Below, one piece after another: positions 1 to 7,800 of a stretch of 10,825 nt of DNA (the first letter of the stretch is position 1; every line of letters starts with the position of its first letter). This DNA is from Larix sibirica (Eukaryota; Streptophyta; Pinopsida; Pinales; Pinaceae), in assembly GCA_004151065.3 (NCBI GenBank), contig NWUY0300031195.1, positions 1 to 10,825 on the forward strand, read 5' to 3'. The position numbers and the translations under genes are program-made. Below the pieces are notes generated by a model. That model was not told the origin of the DNA. It did not search any database and saw only the letters and a list, made by a program, of their open reading frames with translations.

Positions 1-454
1 ATTCTCAAATTGTAATAGTGGAGATAAGGTGTAGGAGAGAGAGATAGAGAGAGCGAATAAGAATAAAATATTATTGTAATTGACACTACAAACTTAATGT
101 TTGTACAATAATCTCATCATGTCTATGCCTTCAAACGGTCATAATTTCTATTTCATTCCAGAATCCATCTTATCACTATTTTTGACAACATTTTATTCAC
201 CTCCAAATGGTCATACTATCTCTTTTATTTTAATTCTATGCAATTTACGAATAGTTTCTAGAGTCTAAAACAACCTTGCAATATCACCTTAATCTCTTAT
301 ATTACTATAACAAAGCCAAGAAAATGAAGACAACATCATTTCCAAAATTCTAAGTAGACTATTCATGTTATCAACAATTCTGTAGGATTCAATGAAAAAT
401 ATTTTTAATGTATAAATATACAATTCATTTTATTTATTAATAAAAGCGGCTTTC
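1..454. other. AT-rich flank, no gene recognised
   Basis: I see no coding homology here. The stretch contains a GA-rich simple tract at 35-54, a hairpin at 70-112 (tacaaac at 87-93 pairs with gtttgta at 99-105, and attattg at 70-76 pairs with caataat at 106-112 across an unpaired stretch), and a diverged direct repeat (131-157 against 203-229, about 21 of 27 bases alike). If the relic downstream was once a transcribed gene, its 5' region would be here, but no promoter element can be assigned with confidence in such AT-rich sequence. Confidence 0.5.
35..54. repeat. GA-rich simple repeat
   Basis: A short purine tract of mostly GA dinucleotides with one interruption. Such tracts are common in plant intergenic and 5' leader sequence, and no function can be inferred from this one. 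Confidence 0.6.
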
Positions 455-508
455 TTGTTAAATTGCATATTATTAATAATGTCTCCTACATTTGTGGATG
501 GAAAAGAT

Positions 509-727
509 GTAGACTTATTTTGGAGAAATTCAAAGGTTATAGACGGTAAAGTCTACCCAACTAGGAAAGAGCTACATTGTAACAAAATTAGATTTGATTG
601 CATTGTTGTCAATGCTAAAAATGTTTTAAATGGAGAGGTTCCATTATCTTGTCCTAATGAAGAACTAAATACATTGGCAAGCACTCATTGTGGAATGTAC
701 TTTATTTCTTGGCCTAAGATGCAAATG
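509..727 (+). pseudogene. DUF8039-like unit A of the relic
   Basis: This unit of about 73 residues reads through without a stop. It shows the pattern I associate with plant DUF8039-type domains: an early strand with a GKV motif, a Leu-His turn (LHCNKI), a strand DCIVVN, the PL.CPNEEL segment, and a closing FISWPK (I-S-W-P at 704-715). In grasses such domains sit in CACTA-type and related transposon proteins with an I-A-W-P or I-V-W-P ending. The match is by pattern memory, so the family name is tentative. An Asp/Ser/Asn-rich linker follows and is cut by TGA at 815-817, after which the same frame continues into unit B. Confidence 0.5.
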
Positions 728-925
728 TTTAAGCATAGTGAATGCTCAATACCTCAAACAAATCATGATGTGATGGGTGACTCAATGTCTAATGATTCAA
801 AGAATGGCAGTGCTTGAGATGATGAGATAGCTTTAGGGGAATATTTTGCGCCTGAGTGTGAATATAATGGGGAGCAAGATGATTATGTGGATATTGGTCC
901 AGAAGAAAGGAAGGAATTACTTGAA

Positions 926-1150
926 CACCATATCATAATCAAGCATGCATGTTCAAATAAAGAGGAATGCATAGCCTTGGGTTTTATCTCAAATGTGCTT
1001 GAGGACCACATTATTCAAGGAGAGATGTTGGGATTATGTAATTTTGGTGTAATTGTGGAAAGATTTTTATCACCTTTCAACAAGTGCTCCCTCTTACTGC
1101 AACCCTGCAAGATTATATCTTGGCCAATAGATAAATTGTTAGACCAACAA
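926..1150 (+). pseudogene. DUF8039-like unit B of the relic
   Basis: Unit B is in the same frame as unit A, after an acidic linker (818-890) and one in-frame TGA. It repeats the same layout: a charged strand, SNKEECIALGFISNV, a QGEMLG turn, GVIVERF, then PCKIISWPIDKLL with I-S-W-P at 1115-1126. The parallel with unit A, and with SSKNKYVSKGTITNV in unit C, is the evidence that these are tandem copies of one domain. The frame stops with TAA at 1166-1168 but seems to continue as a Ser/Pro linker up to about 1215. Confidence 0.5.
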
Positions 1151-1239
1151 CTGGGAACTTTATTGTAAGTTCAAGGCATTCACAGTCAAAATGATCATCC
1201 TATTCCCTCATTGAAGATCATAACCTAAATTTTAAAGGC

Positions 1240-1674
1240 ATATCAGTGAAGCTAACTCATCTATGCTCATCTAAGAATAAGTATGTTTCTAAGGGAACTA
1301 TTACAAATGTGTTTGAACTTTGAAGTGGTACACTTAGGCAGGTTATATGGTCTTCATTTTGGCATTCATATATATATAATCTTCACACAAACTTTCACCC
1401 ATTCCATACTATCAGAAGGTTCTTTGATAAGGTAGCTTATTAACCAGTTGGTTCACTTTAGTTGTGTTCGATTAGTCGAAGTGAAGTTGAAAGAAATTTT
1501 ACCACAGGTAGAAGTGAATATGTGAAGTGCATCATAACATCCACTTCCAAAATTTTAAGATCCCATAGGTATGAATTGATCTTATGGCCATATAGTGACA
1601 ACAAGACCATACAATCACCAGAAACGTTCAAGGCTACATTCATCTCATGGGTGTGTAAGGGAAATAGGTTCTAG
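1240..1674 (+). pseudogene. Degenerate DUF8039-like unit C and following linker
   Basis: A third copy lies in another frame. SVKLTHLCSSKNKYVSKG aligns by eye with the start of unit B, and after a TGA (1321-1323) the sequence HTIRRFFDKVAY aligns with GVIVERF and what follows in B. Where A and B have I-S-W-P, this copy has S-I-S-R. Stops lie at 1321, 1441, 1459 and 1672. The portion 1490-1674 contains ELILWPYSDN, whose I-L-W-P may be the end of a fourth unit or an unrelated linker; I cannot tell. Unit C is the most decayed of the three. Confidence 0.4.
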
Positions 1675-1678
1675 TGAA

Positions 1679-2480
1679 TCTGAAGATGAATATCGCTTCA
1701 TCAAACGATTAAGAAATGAAAGATGTTGTAAAACATAATTCCTTTCTAAAATACCCAATGGATCAATAGAGAATGGTTGGATCTTGTTTAAATCCAAGGG
1801 TGAGAATGAAAGAGGGAGTTCGTGGTCAAATCATTGGAAAAAAATGCAATTATAAATAGAAGTGACAACACAAATAAAAGGAGCTTGTTTACCATGAAAT
1901 TTGATGGCATTGAAGTTTGTCAAAATGCATGGTATGTAGCATTTTCTATACCAAGAGCCACCTTCTTTAGTTATAAGACGAGATTTATAAATGGTGACAT
2001 ACGGTTAGTAAATGGAAATTATGGGTTAGAAAAAGCAAGGCCTAATACTTTAGAAATAATAGTCAGTCTTCAAAAGATAGTGAAAGAAAATGTAGATAGC
2101 TCTTCACCAAACTCATTCAGTGCATTGGGATGGTGCAAGGATGCCTCTAAGATTATTACCTGTAAATTATACACATAAAGTAGTTCTTCAAAAGTGTAAT
2201 GATGACCTTTCCAAGCTTAAACTTCCTCCAATTTCAGAGTCCAACTTATGCAATATATGGAGAAGGCATTTTACAGATCTTACAATTACAAAGAACACAT
2301 ACTTTGTAAAGTGTGATGAGCATTGTGAAATTTTCTAGAAACTTAGAGGCACCACTAACCTAGAAATGATAAAATATTGGAAGCAAGTTCAAAAGTTTCA
2401 TAATGATTACATTACAAGTTGTCACTCAGCTTACTATGCCCGTAGATTGGAATCAAAGAGAAACCCTACAAATGCCTAAG
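1679..2480 (+). pseudogene. N-terminal part of DUF7869-type protein, three frame pieces
   Basis: A short piece at 1679-1738 reads RFIKRLRNERCCKT, the kind of basic Cys-containing segment that precedes the core in this family. The segment from 1822 contains FTMKFDGIEVCQNAW, then an AFSIPRATFFSYKTRF-like helix, matching the family pattern of a Cys-containing motif followed by a helix-turn-helix-like stretch. A frameshift between about 2110 and 2145 leads to LPVNYTHKVVLQKC, SNLCNIWRRHF and KCDEHCEIF; the last is the usual Cys pair just before the core. TAG at 2336-2338 interrupts the next helix, which continues through SAYYARRLESKRNP to about 2475. A further frameshift near 2480 leads into the core. 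Confidence 0.6.
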
Positions 2481-2481
2481 C

Positions 2482-3392
2482 ATTGTGCATGAAAAGATGG
2501 ACAAGATGAAGACTTCCATACCAAGGCTAGGAAGGAAGGCAAATTCAGTTAGGACTGCCTATACTCTCCCAATTCATCTAACTGGCATGATTACACATGG
2601 GCACATGACTTGATATTTTGGTCACTTTGGGATCCCTTTTCTAGATACAAGTTCAAATTACATTGTATCCTCCTTATCTTTATGCTTAAGAATGTTGGAG
2701 GACCCAATGGTTGATGAATTTGGGTATTTGTTATATGAGAAAGGGTATTTAATACATCCATTGCATGATGCACATTTACAAAATGAAGCCTATGAACAGT
2801 CTTAAGAATATAAGAGAGAATCTATGCAGGCTTTATAAATGCCAAGATATTCCTTGAACAAACTCCCACCATTTTTATTCTTGCAACTCGACAATTGTGG
2901 AGGTGATAACAAGAATCGTTACCTCTTTTCTTTTGCACCCATGATAAAAAAAAGAATATTTTTACAACCATATATTTCAGCTTCATTCTAGTTGGTCACA
3001 CCCATGGAGATATAGATGGAACATATGGTAGGTTGTTAGCTCAATTAAAAAGACAAGATATACTATCGCATAACTATAGAACAGTGCAGGATGGAAGTAA
3101 TTTCACTCCTTACTTGATTGGGTACGTTTATAAATTTAAGGCCTTTATGGGAAAACACTTATTGGATGGAAGTCAGAAGATTGAGGGTATCAACTCCCCT
3201 CAATATTTAAAATTCAATGTGGTTGATGGCACCCTTGTAATGCAATATAAGGAAAATATTAGAGATGATCATTGGCATCATTGCATAAATATATGGGAAA
3301 AGGGGGCTAATGGAAAGCCAAACTTGCCTAAGGAGGAACCTACATTGTCACCTTTCAAAACACTAAAAGAGATGGAAGATTTGAAGAAATGA
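2482..3392 (+). pseudogene. DUF7869-type core domain (broken)
   Basis: The core starts in one frame with VHEKMDKMKTSIPRL, where family members have a MDQ.K-like motif, then HLTGMITHG. After TGA (2611) and TAA (2803, 2836) comes LPPFLFLQLDNCGGDNKN at about 2863-2916. A frameshift in the A-rich stretch at 2938-2958 moves the reading to the frame that gives SFILVGHTHGDIDG and runs unbroken to TGA at 3390. Three acidic positions are well placed for an RNase H-like transposase fold: Asp at 2500, Asp at 2890 and Asp in GHTHGDID at 3009 or 3015. That catalytic reading is my inference; the family label rests on the LDN and GHTH.DID motifs. Confidence 0.7.
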
Positions 3393-3989
3393 ATAAAGTC
3401 ATGTATTACTCATTTCAGTGTAGCGATGGAAGATCGAGTGGACGAATATTAGCTTCCAAAGATAACATATTGGGAAAATGTTTTAGAAGCTTTAGATGTG
3501 CCATTAGTTAATCAGGTAAGGCCAAGAGGTTCCTTTTGGCAAAAAAAAAGACAAGAATCAAACACCATCAATGATACTCAATAGCAAGCTTATCTCATGG
3601 AAGATTACTTGAGTCAAATGGTCCCTACTATTGATGAACTATATGTGGGTCCCTATTGTAACAAGCCTACAAAATAATTCGATACAAGAAAATATGTGAA
3701 GAAATATCATATTATCATTGAATGACCAGGTGATAATAAGGCAATATGGCTGGGAAAGGCATCAGGTGATGTCTACAAAGATACAAACGATATGGAGGGA
3801 TACCATGTTTTAGTTCCATTGTGGAAACCTAATGGAGTATATGTGGGTTGGGACAAAAAAATTGAGTGGACAATTGGAAGAGATAATTATGATATCATTG
3901 ATGTGGATAGTATCATATGGGCATGGAAACTTCAAGCAAATTCAAAGGATGATAAAGTAAAAATGAATGAAAAAGGACATATGCAATGA
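3393..3989 (+). pseudogene. C-terminal tail of the DUF7869-type relic
   Basis: The frame of the core continues without any frameshift to TGA at 3987-3989, though stops lie at 3450, 3582, 3675 and 3723. Visible pieces include TYWENVLEALDVP, a Lys/Arg-rich patch near 3530-3560, ELYVGPYC, KAIWLGKASGDVYKD and YHVLVPLWKPNGVYVGW. The W-L-G-K followed by short strands and aromatics resembles the closing segment of DUF7869-type proteins, where a W-[IL]-[AG]-K motif precedes a small beta-rich region like BAH or Tudor readers. The structural comparison is speculative. This is the best-preserved section of the relic and ends about 1 kb before the minisatellite. Confidence 0.55.
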
Positions 3990-4731
3990 TGAATGATAAT
4001 TTCTTGCTAGTTTTTGAAGAAATATAATAAGATTTTTGCTCCTGACCCGGGATGTGGGTTTTTAAGAGAAAGGATGAACACATTTCATATATTCTCATTT
4101 CATTATCATTGATATTAATTATTGTTGATCTACACACATTTTATTTGGTATTGGATAGTCTGTTTGTATTTATTATTTATACTCCATAGGGAGCTAAGTT
4201 GGAGCTCATAACTTTTGTGATTTTTGACTTTCATTAAAGCATGAAATCTCAAGTATGTGTCTCTTCTACATCCTTGTCATATGAATGGTATAAAATCGTT
4301 TAAAGTTCTTCGGAAAGGACAAATTATGCCACTCCATGTTATGTGTGTCATGCTTCAAATGTTCATCATTTACTTGTATTGTAGGAAATTGTTATGGTGG
4401 AATGGATAAAATATCTTATGTTTCTTTTGATTAATTTTTATCGAGTCCTTGTATGTTTTTTAATCCTGCTGCCTACTCCACTCTCGGGCATTATATCTAT
4501 ATAAATAAAGTCTATACCCAAGATCCATAAATTTCCATCCGATTTAGAAAAGACGATAACCCCCTCTTTTTTATGCATAGATGGTATCTTTGCTAGAGTA
4601 TACTATAAGGTTGACTCTTATCCTTTGAACGGGTTGAGAGATCAATGAGCAGTATGAGTAACCATGAGCCTCGGGATCTGGGAAGTGTACTACAGTAGGG
4701 TGGTAGTAATTTCTCAAAATGTATGCATTGG
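3990..4731. other. Unrecognised AT-rich sequence
   Basis: No coding similarity was found on either strand. An AATAAA hexamer lies at about 4502-4508, which could have served as a poly(A) signal for the upstream relic, but such hexamers are expected by chance in sequence of this composition. Short open frames on both strands have no recognisable motifs. Confidence 0.4.
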
Positions 4732-4839
4732 GGTGATGAGAAGAAAGAGCACATTCCCTTTCCCACAATTTAAGTGATGGGACTAAAATTTAGCGATTTT
4801 GGTGATGAGGAAAAAGAGCACATTCCCTTTCTCACAATA
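4732..4839. repeat. Imperfect 39-bp direct repeat pair
   Basis: The stretch at 4732-4770 recurs at 4801-4839, 69 bases downstream, with about four mismatches. Both copies read ggtgatgag, then an A/G-rich stretch, then agagcacattcccttt and c.cacaat. The intervening 30 bases are not repeated. This looks like a local duplication, or two steps of an older tandem array, and has no coding meaning I can see. Confidence 0.75.
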
Positions 4840-4840
4840 T

Positions 4841-5018
4841 GGTATTTGGCCAGACCCACTATTCATTCAACTTGTTTGGGATGTTATTATGCAAGAAAAA
4901 TATATCAAACAAGATACTTCATCATTATATAGGATTTTAATTGAACATAAAAATGCACACGTTAAACAAACAAAACCCAATAGTTATATTATATTATAAC
5001 ATTGATAAAGTAATTTTG
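4841..5018. other. Unrecognised AT-rich spacer before the minisatellite
   Basis: I see no homology or motif. The last 22 bases (4997-5018) resemble the minisatellite unit weakly if shifted by one base, so the array may once have extended further left. Confidence 0.35.
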
Positions 5019-5282
5019 GAAAATGATAATCATACTATCTGAAATTGATAAGGACAACATTGGAAACCGGTAATCACACTACTGGAAACCAATATTGAAA
5101 CTTTTGAAAACCAATAATGTTACTTTTGGAAACTGATAATCACACTTTTGGAAACTGATAATCACACTTCTAGAAACCGATAATCAAACTTCTAGAAACC
5201 AATAATCACACTTTTGGAAACCAATAATCATGGTATGGAAAACCAATAATCGCACTTTTGGAAGTCTAGATTCTCACTGGGT
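5019..5282. repeat. 22-bp minisatellite, twelve units in perfect phase
   Basis: Units start at 5019, 5041, 5063, 5085, 5107, 5129, 5151, 5173, 5195, 5217, 5239 and 5261, each exactly 22 bases after the last. The consensus is approximately gaaaccaataatcacac followed by ttttg. Middle units (5129-5238) are the most alike; the first two and the last are diverged. No unit has gained or lost a base although substitutions are common. The unit length is not a multiple of three, and no open frame is shared across units. The array ends about nine bases before the truncated integrase sequence of the neighbouring retrotransposon. Confidence 0.92.
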
Positions 5283-5291
5283 TTTCTAAGT

Positions 5292-5489
5292 TTAATGAAA
5301 AGGGGGTTTTGGGATTGATAATGGTTGCAATTCCCTAGGAATCTTTAGTGTCTCACCGTTGATCCTTTGGCATGAATCACAATCTACTACAAATAAAAGG
5401 ATATCCTTTTTCATGCCTTCCAAGGAGTGCGTAACGTGCGCATAAATTTTTTGAAATCCCCTGTTACCTGTGAGATGAGATGGATGCAA
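5292..5489 (-). pseudogene. Integrase zinc-binding domain fragment
   Basis: The minus-strand frame contains HPSHLTGNRGFQKIYAHV, then GMKKDILLFVVDCDSCQRIN and LQPLSIPKP. This is the H-H-C-C zinc-binding domain at the start of retroviral-type integrases: both Cys of CDSCQ are present, and the His pair falls within HPSHLTGNRG, where the second is uncertain. The familiar W-x-x-[IV]-x-x-D-F-[IV] start of the catalytic core should follow LQPLSIPKP, but the frame ends in a stop and similarity is lost after about 5292. The catalytic core is therefore absent, not merely mutated. Confidence 0.88.
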
Positions 5490-6013
5490 CTACATTAATA
5501 TTGTCTATTTCAAAGCAGAATTAGATACCAAAAAAGGGAAACCTCTTCATCGCAATGTATCTTGCTTCCAAGTGTAACCCTAGGGAGGGTTGGGGTCCTC
5601 TTGGAGTTCCTTCATGAGTTGAGATGCAACAACATTAGTTAGACATTCTTGTAATTAGTCCTCCAACCATTCACTTACCGGAGAGGATAACGAAAAGAGG
5701 TATTCCCTCTTCCTCATGTTTCAATGACAATGCATCTACCACAACATTGTATTTTCCCTTTTTTGTAGATTATCTCATAATAATAGCCAAGCATCTTAAT
5801 GACCCATTTATGCCATTATGGGGATGATGAACTTTGCTCGAAAAATTACTTCAGTTTGTGGTGATCTATCTTGATCTAGAAGTGTTGCCTTATGACATAT
5901 GGTCACCATGTGTCAACTGCATGTAGGATGGCCATAATTTCTTTCTCGTAGGTAGACTTGCAAAAATTCATGTCACCCAACTTCTTACTAGTGAATGCTA
6001 AGGGTCTTCCTTC
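5490..6013 (-). pseudogene. RNase H C-terminal part and RH-IN linker, heavily broken
   Basis: Conceptual reading on the minus strand in changing frames gives fragments typical of the end of gypsy RNase H and the connection to integrase. Near 5690-5770 there is KGKYN.V followed by DALS-like and KHEE-like pieces, the usual YKKGK.N.VADALSR region. Around 5570-5640 a linker rich in Thr/Glu/Pro occurs where the connection domain would lie. Stops and frameshifts are dense, so individual residues should be treated with caution. Its position between the RNase H start and the zinc-binding domain supports the call. Confidence 0.65.
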
Positions 6014-6214
6014 TTACATTAAAACTGCACCCAAATATTTTCCAGAGGCATCACATTCCAGTACAAAAGTCTTAGTAAAATCAGACACAACTAAGACCAA
6101 GATATTACAAATGACTTGATTTAAAACTAAGAATGCTTGTTCTGCCATCCATGAAAAGGCATTTTTCTTAAGTAGGGTTGTCAATGGGGCTGCAATTTTA
6201 CCATATTTCTTCAC
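6014..6214 (-). pseudogene. RT thumb to RNase H start fragment
   Basis: An open frame on the minus strand reads KKYGKIAAPLTTLLKKNAFS, then a helix ending VLNQVICNILVLVVSDF, then TKTFVLECDASGKYLGAVLM. The first part is the end of the RT connection (YG.IA.PLT.LLKK..F.W) and the last is the start of RNase H, with the first catalytic Asp in ECDAS. All this is one frame without a stop, making it one of the best-kept pieces of the element. Confidence 0.9.
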
Positions 6215-7000
6215 ACACTCCTTATAGTATCTTGTAAGGCCTAAAAAACCATGTAATCTCTTAATGTTTTAGGGAGGGGCCAGTCTTGCATTGTCGCAAT
6301 CTTCTTGGGGTCCACTCCCACCCCATCTTGTCCAACAATGTGACTCAAGTATTCAACCTCTGAGACCCAAAATCACATTTGGAGCATTGTATGAACAACT
6401 GACCATCCTAAAGGAGTTGCAAGGATTTATCAACCTGTTGCACATGGGCATCCTAAGTTTTACTAGAAATCAAGATGTCGTCAAAGAAAACTAGCACAAA
6501 ATCACAGATATAACCTCAAAATTTTATTCATGGGGCTCTAAAAGGTAGAGGGGAAATTACAAATTCCAAAGGGCATTACCAAAAGCTCATAATGGCCTTC
6601 ATGTGTGAGAAAAGTTGTCTTTGAAATATTGACCTTTTTCATCTTGATTTTGTTAATATCTTGAACAAATGTCGAGTTTGGGGAAAAAATTGGCCCCATG
6701 GAGTTCCTGCAAAAGGTCATAAATGACTGGGATGGGAAATTTATCTTTGGTGGTGAACTTATTGAGTGCACGAGAATAAGGACATATGCACTAAGTGTCT
6801 TCTTTCTTTAAAACCATGACCATTGGGGATGAATATGGACTAGTGATGGGATTAATGAATCATATCTCCAAACACTCATTAATGACCTTTTCAATTATAT
6901 TATTTTGTGTAAATGGGTGCCTATATGGATGTAATTCTGTGTTTGACTGCATGGAATACCATGACCATGTTCTGCTCTGGATGGGGTAAACCTTTTGGGG
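6215..7000 (-). pseudogene. Reverse transcriptase, broken in several frames
   Basis: From high coordinates, RPYR-like PYRHPF and IEKVINECLEI open the fingers (about 6860-6940). The palm follows with ELHGA.FF-type and KLDI-type pieces in one frame, and THEGHYELLVMPFG in another (6538-6771). The catalytic FFDD is at 6477-6488. Downstream there are pieces of the SKC.FG segment (about 6350-6400), GVDPKKI (near 6300) and a L.GFLGLT.YY segment (6215-6265). At least four frameshifts are visible: in the palm at about 6660-6710, before the FFDD near 6500, near 6355, and near 6263. STF at 6538-6549 is followed by TAG where the family has Gln. Confidence 0.87.
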
Positions 7001-7136
7001 TCTCAAAGAAATGATGATGTTTGTCCAAAACCCTTTGCAAGTCGGGATGGATTTCAAGTGTAGAGATATCCAAAGCCTCGATGGCATGGAAGTGAGCAAT
7101 AATTCTAGAGTGGAATTTCTTCAATAATTTTATCAT
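6921..7136 (-). pseudogene. Linker between protease and reverse transcriptase
   Basis: An open minus-strand frame contains HPDLQRVLDKHHHFFETPKG followed by LPHPEQNMVMVFHA. This is the stretch before the RT fingers in plant gypsy elements, with the common pattern L..VL..H..+F..P.GLPP.R..DH.I.L. It is in the same frame as the protease piece, separated only by TAG at 7137-7139. The reading changes frame near 6940 to enter the RT. Confidence 0.85.
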
Positions 7137-7139
7137 CTA

Positions 7140-7530
7140 ATGAGAACTTGTTATTTTAGGGGAGCCTTCCCATATCCCTTTGATGGTGTGAGTATGAGAG
7201 TCATGAGTAAAGATAAGGTATAATTGTTTGAATTCCATGGTAACTTGCCCCAATGTGCATATCCATTATGCCCGTAAAAATATGTCACAACCACCCATAT
7301 CTATGGCCAACATATGAGTTTTGAGATGATAATCACCCAATTGGGGTGTCACATTTTCACAACGCCACCCACATGTCATCATCCCGCCATTGGCTATCAT
7401 AATTTGAAATTTGGGAATCAGGTGGGCATAATAATGGAGTTTTTCATGTAATCATTGGTGAATAAAGTGGGTGTTTCCACTATCAACCAAGATTACCACT
7501 TTTTGGTGCTTGATGTAACCTAGAAGTTTC
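7140..7530 (-). pseudogene. Retroviral-type aspartic protease domain, with stops
   Basis: The minus-strand frame gives VVILVDSGNTHFIHQ with the catalytic D-S-G at 7476-7484, where family members have D-[SG]-G-[SA]-T-H-N-F. Then follow IMIANGGMMTCGWRC, MDMGGCDIFLRA (the usual D-[IV]-[IV]-L-G flap-side motif with Gly replaced) and LGQVTMEF. In-frame stops lie at 7454-7452 (TGA), 7268-7266 (TAA) and 7139-7137 (TAG). The domain has no frameshift within it, so decay has been by substitution. A frameshift near 7535 joins it to the gag end. Confidence 0.9.
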
Positions 7531-7542
7531 AAGGTATAAGGT

Positions 7543-7800
7543 CTAGGGGGATAAAATATTGGATAAAGCATGGTAAGAGATTATTGGTTCTTCTTGATGG
7601 ACTTTGAGTTCCACTTCTTCCTGCATGGGAGGAATTTGGTCAACAACCTCAAACTTAGGGGTATCTTCCATAATGATGTCTTCAAAATCTATAGAAACAA
7701 CCACATGAATTTGATATATCTTATGTTCTTTACATTTATGACCCATATCATATTTTTTATAACAATAATAACATAGTCCCCATCTTTGTTGGTCTGTTAT
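7543..7800 (-). pseudogene. gag CCHC zinc knuckle and gag-protease junction
   Basis: The minus strand reads RWGLCYYCYKKYDMGHKCKE (about 7730-7789). This is the C-x2-C-x7-H-x-C knuckle form common in plant gypsy gag proteins, which binds nucleic acid during packaging. It is followed by KIYQIHVV, a Glu/Asp-rich stretch with two Pro-Pro-type turns, and HALS, the usual run-in to the protease. The frame closes with TAG at 7545-7543, and the protease continues one base out of phase. All four metal ligands are intact. Confidence 0.88.

Larger units (their letters stand above)
481..3989 (+). pseudogene. Decayed DUF7869-type transposase-like gene with tandem N-terminal domains
   Basis: One broken gene is visible across three reading frames. 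The frame starting at 455 carries two DUF8039-like units to 1168. Another frame carries a third unit from about 1240 to 1674. A short piece at 1679-1738 and the segments at 1822-2110 and 2120-2480 lead into the core. The core lies at 2482-2938 and, after a frameshift, from about 2958 to 3989. Stops I located are at 815, 1166, 1321, 1441, 1459, 1672, 2336, 2611, 2803, 2836, 3390, 3450, 3582, 3675 and 3723. The key motifs are LQLDN (2881-2895) and GHTHGDID (2994-3017), which I recognise as hallmarks of proteins labelled DUF7869. The family's function is unproven as far as I know; its multicopy, broken occurrence here suggests a mobile-element protein. No terminal inverted repeats or target-site duplication were found. 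An ancient host gene decayed in place is the alternative. Confidence 0.75.

Noticed and set aside
84-105. CACTA transposon terminus
   Set aside because: cactacaaac occurs, but no matching inverted terminus or 3-bp target duplication was found on the far side of the relic, and the coding core is not a CACTA transposase.
4502-4508. Poly(A) signal for the plus-strand relic
   Set aside because: The AATAAA lies more than 500 bases past the last coding trace and such hexamers are expected by chance here.
4799-4999. Plus-strand open frame of 66 codons
   Set aside because: It starts in the second copy of the 39-bp repeat, shows no known motif and has composition typical of non-coding AT-rich sequence.
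5019-5282. CRISPR-like array
   Set aside because: Units abut each other directly with no unique spacers, and the context is a plant retrotransposon region.
6795-6989. Plus-strand open frame of 64 codons
   Set aside because: It is antisense to reverse transcriptase sequence on the minus strand and has no motif of its own.
7570-7776. Plus-strand open frame of 68 codons with a hydrophobic end
   Set aside because: It is the antisense shadow of the gag zinc-knuckle region; the hydrophobic Phe/Ile run is explained by the opposite strand's Lys/Asn/Glu codons.
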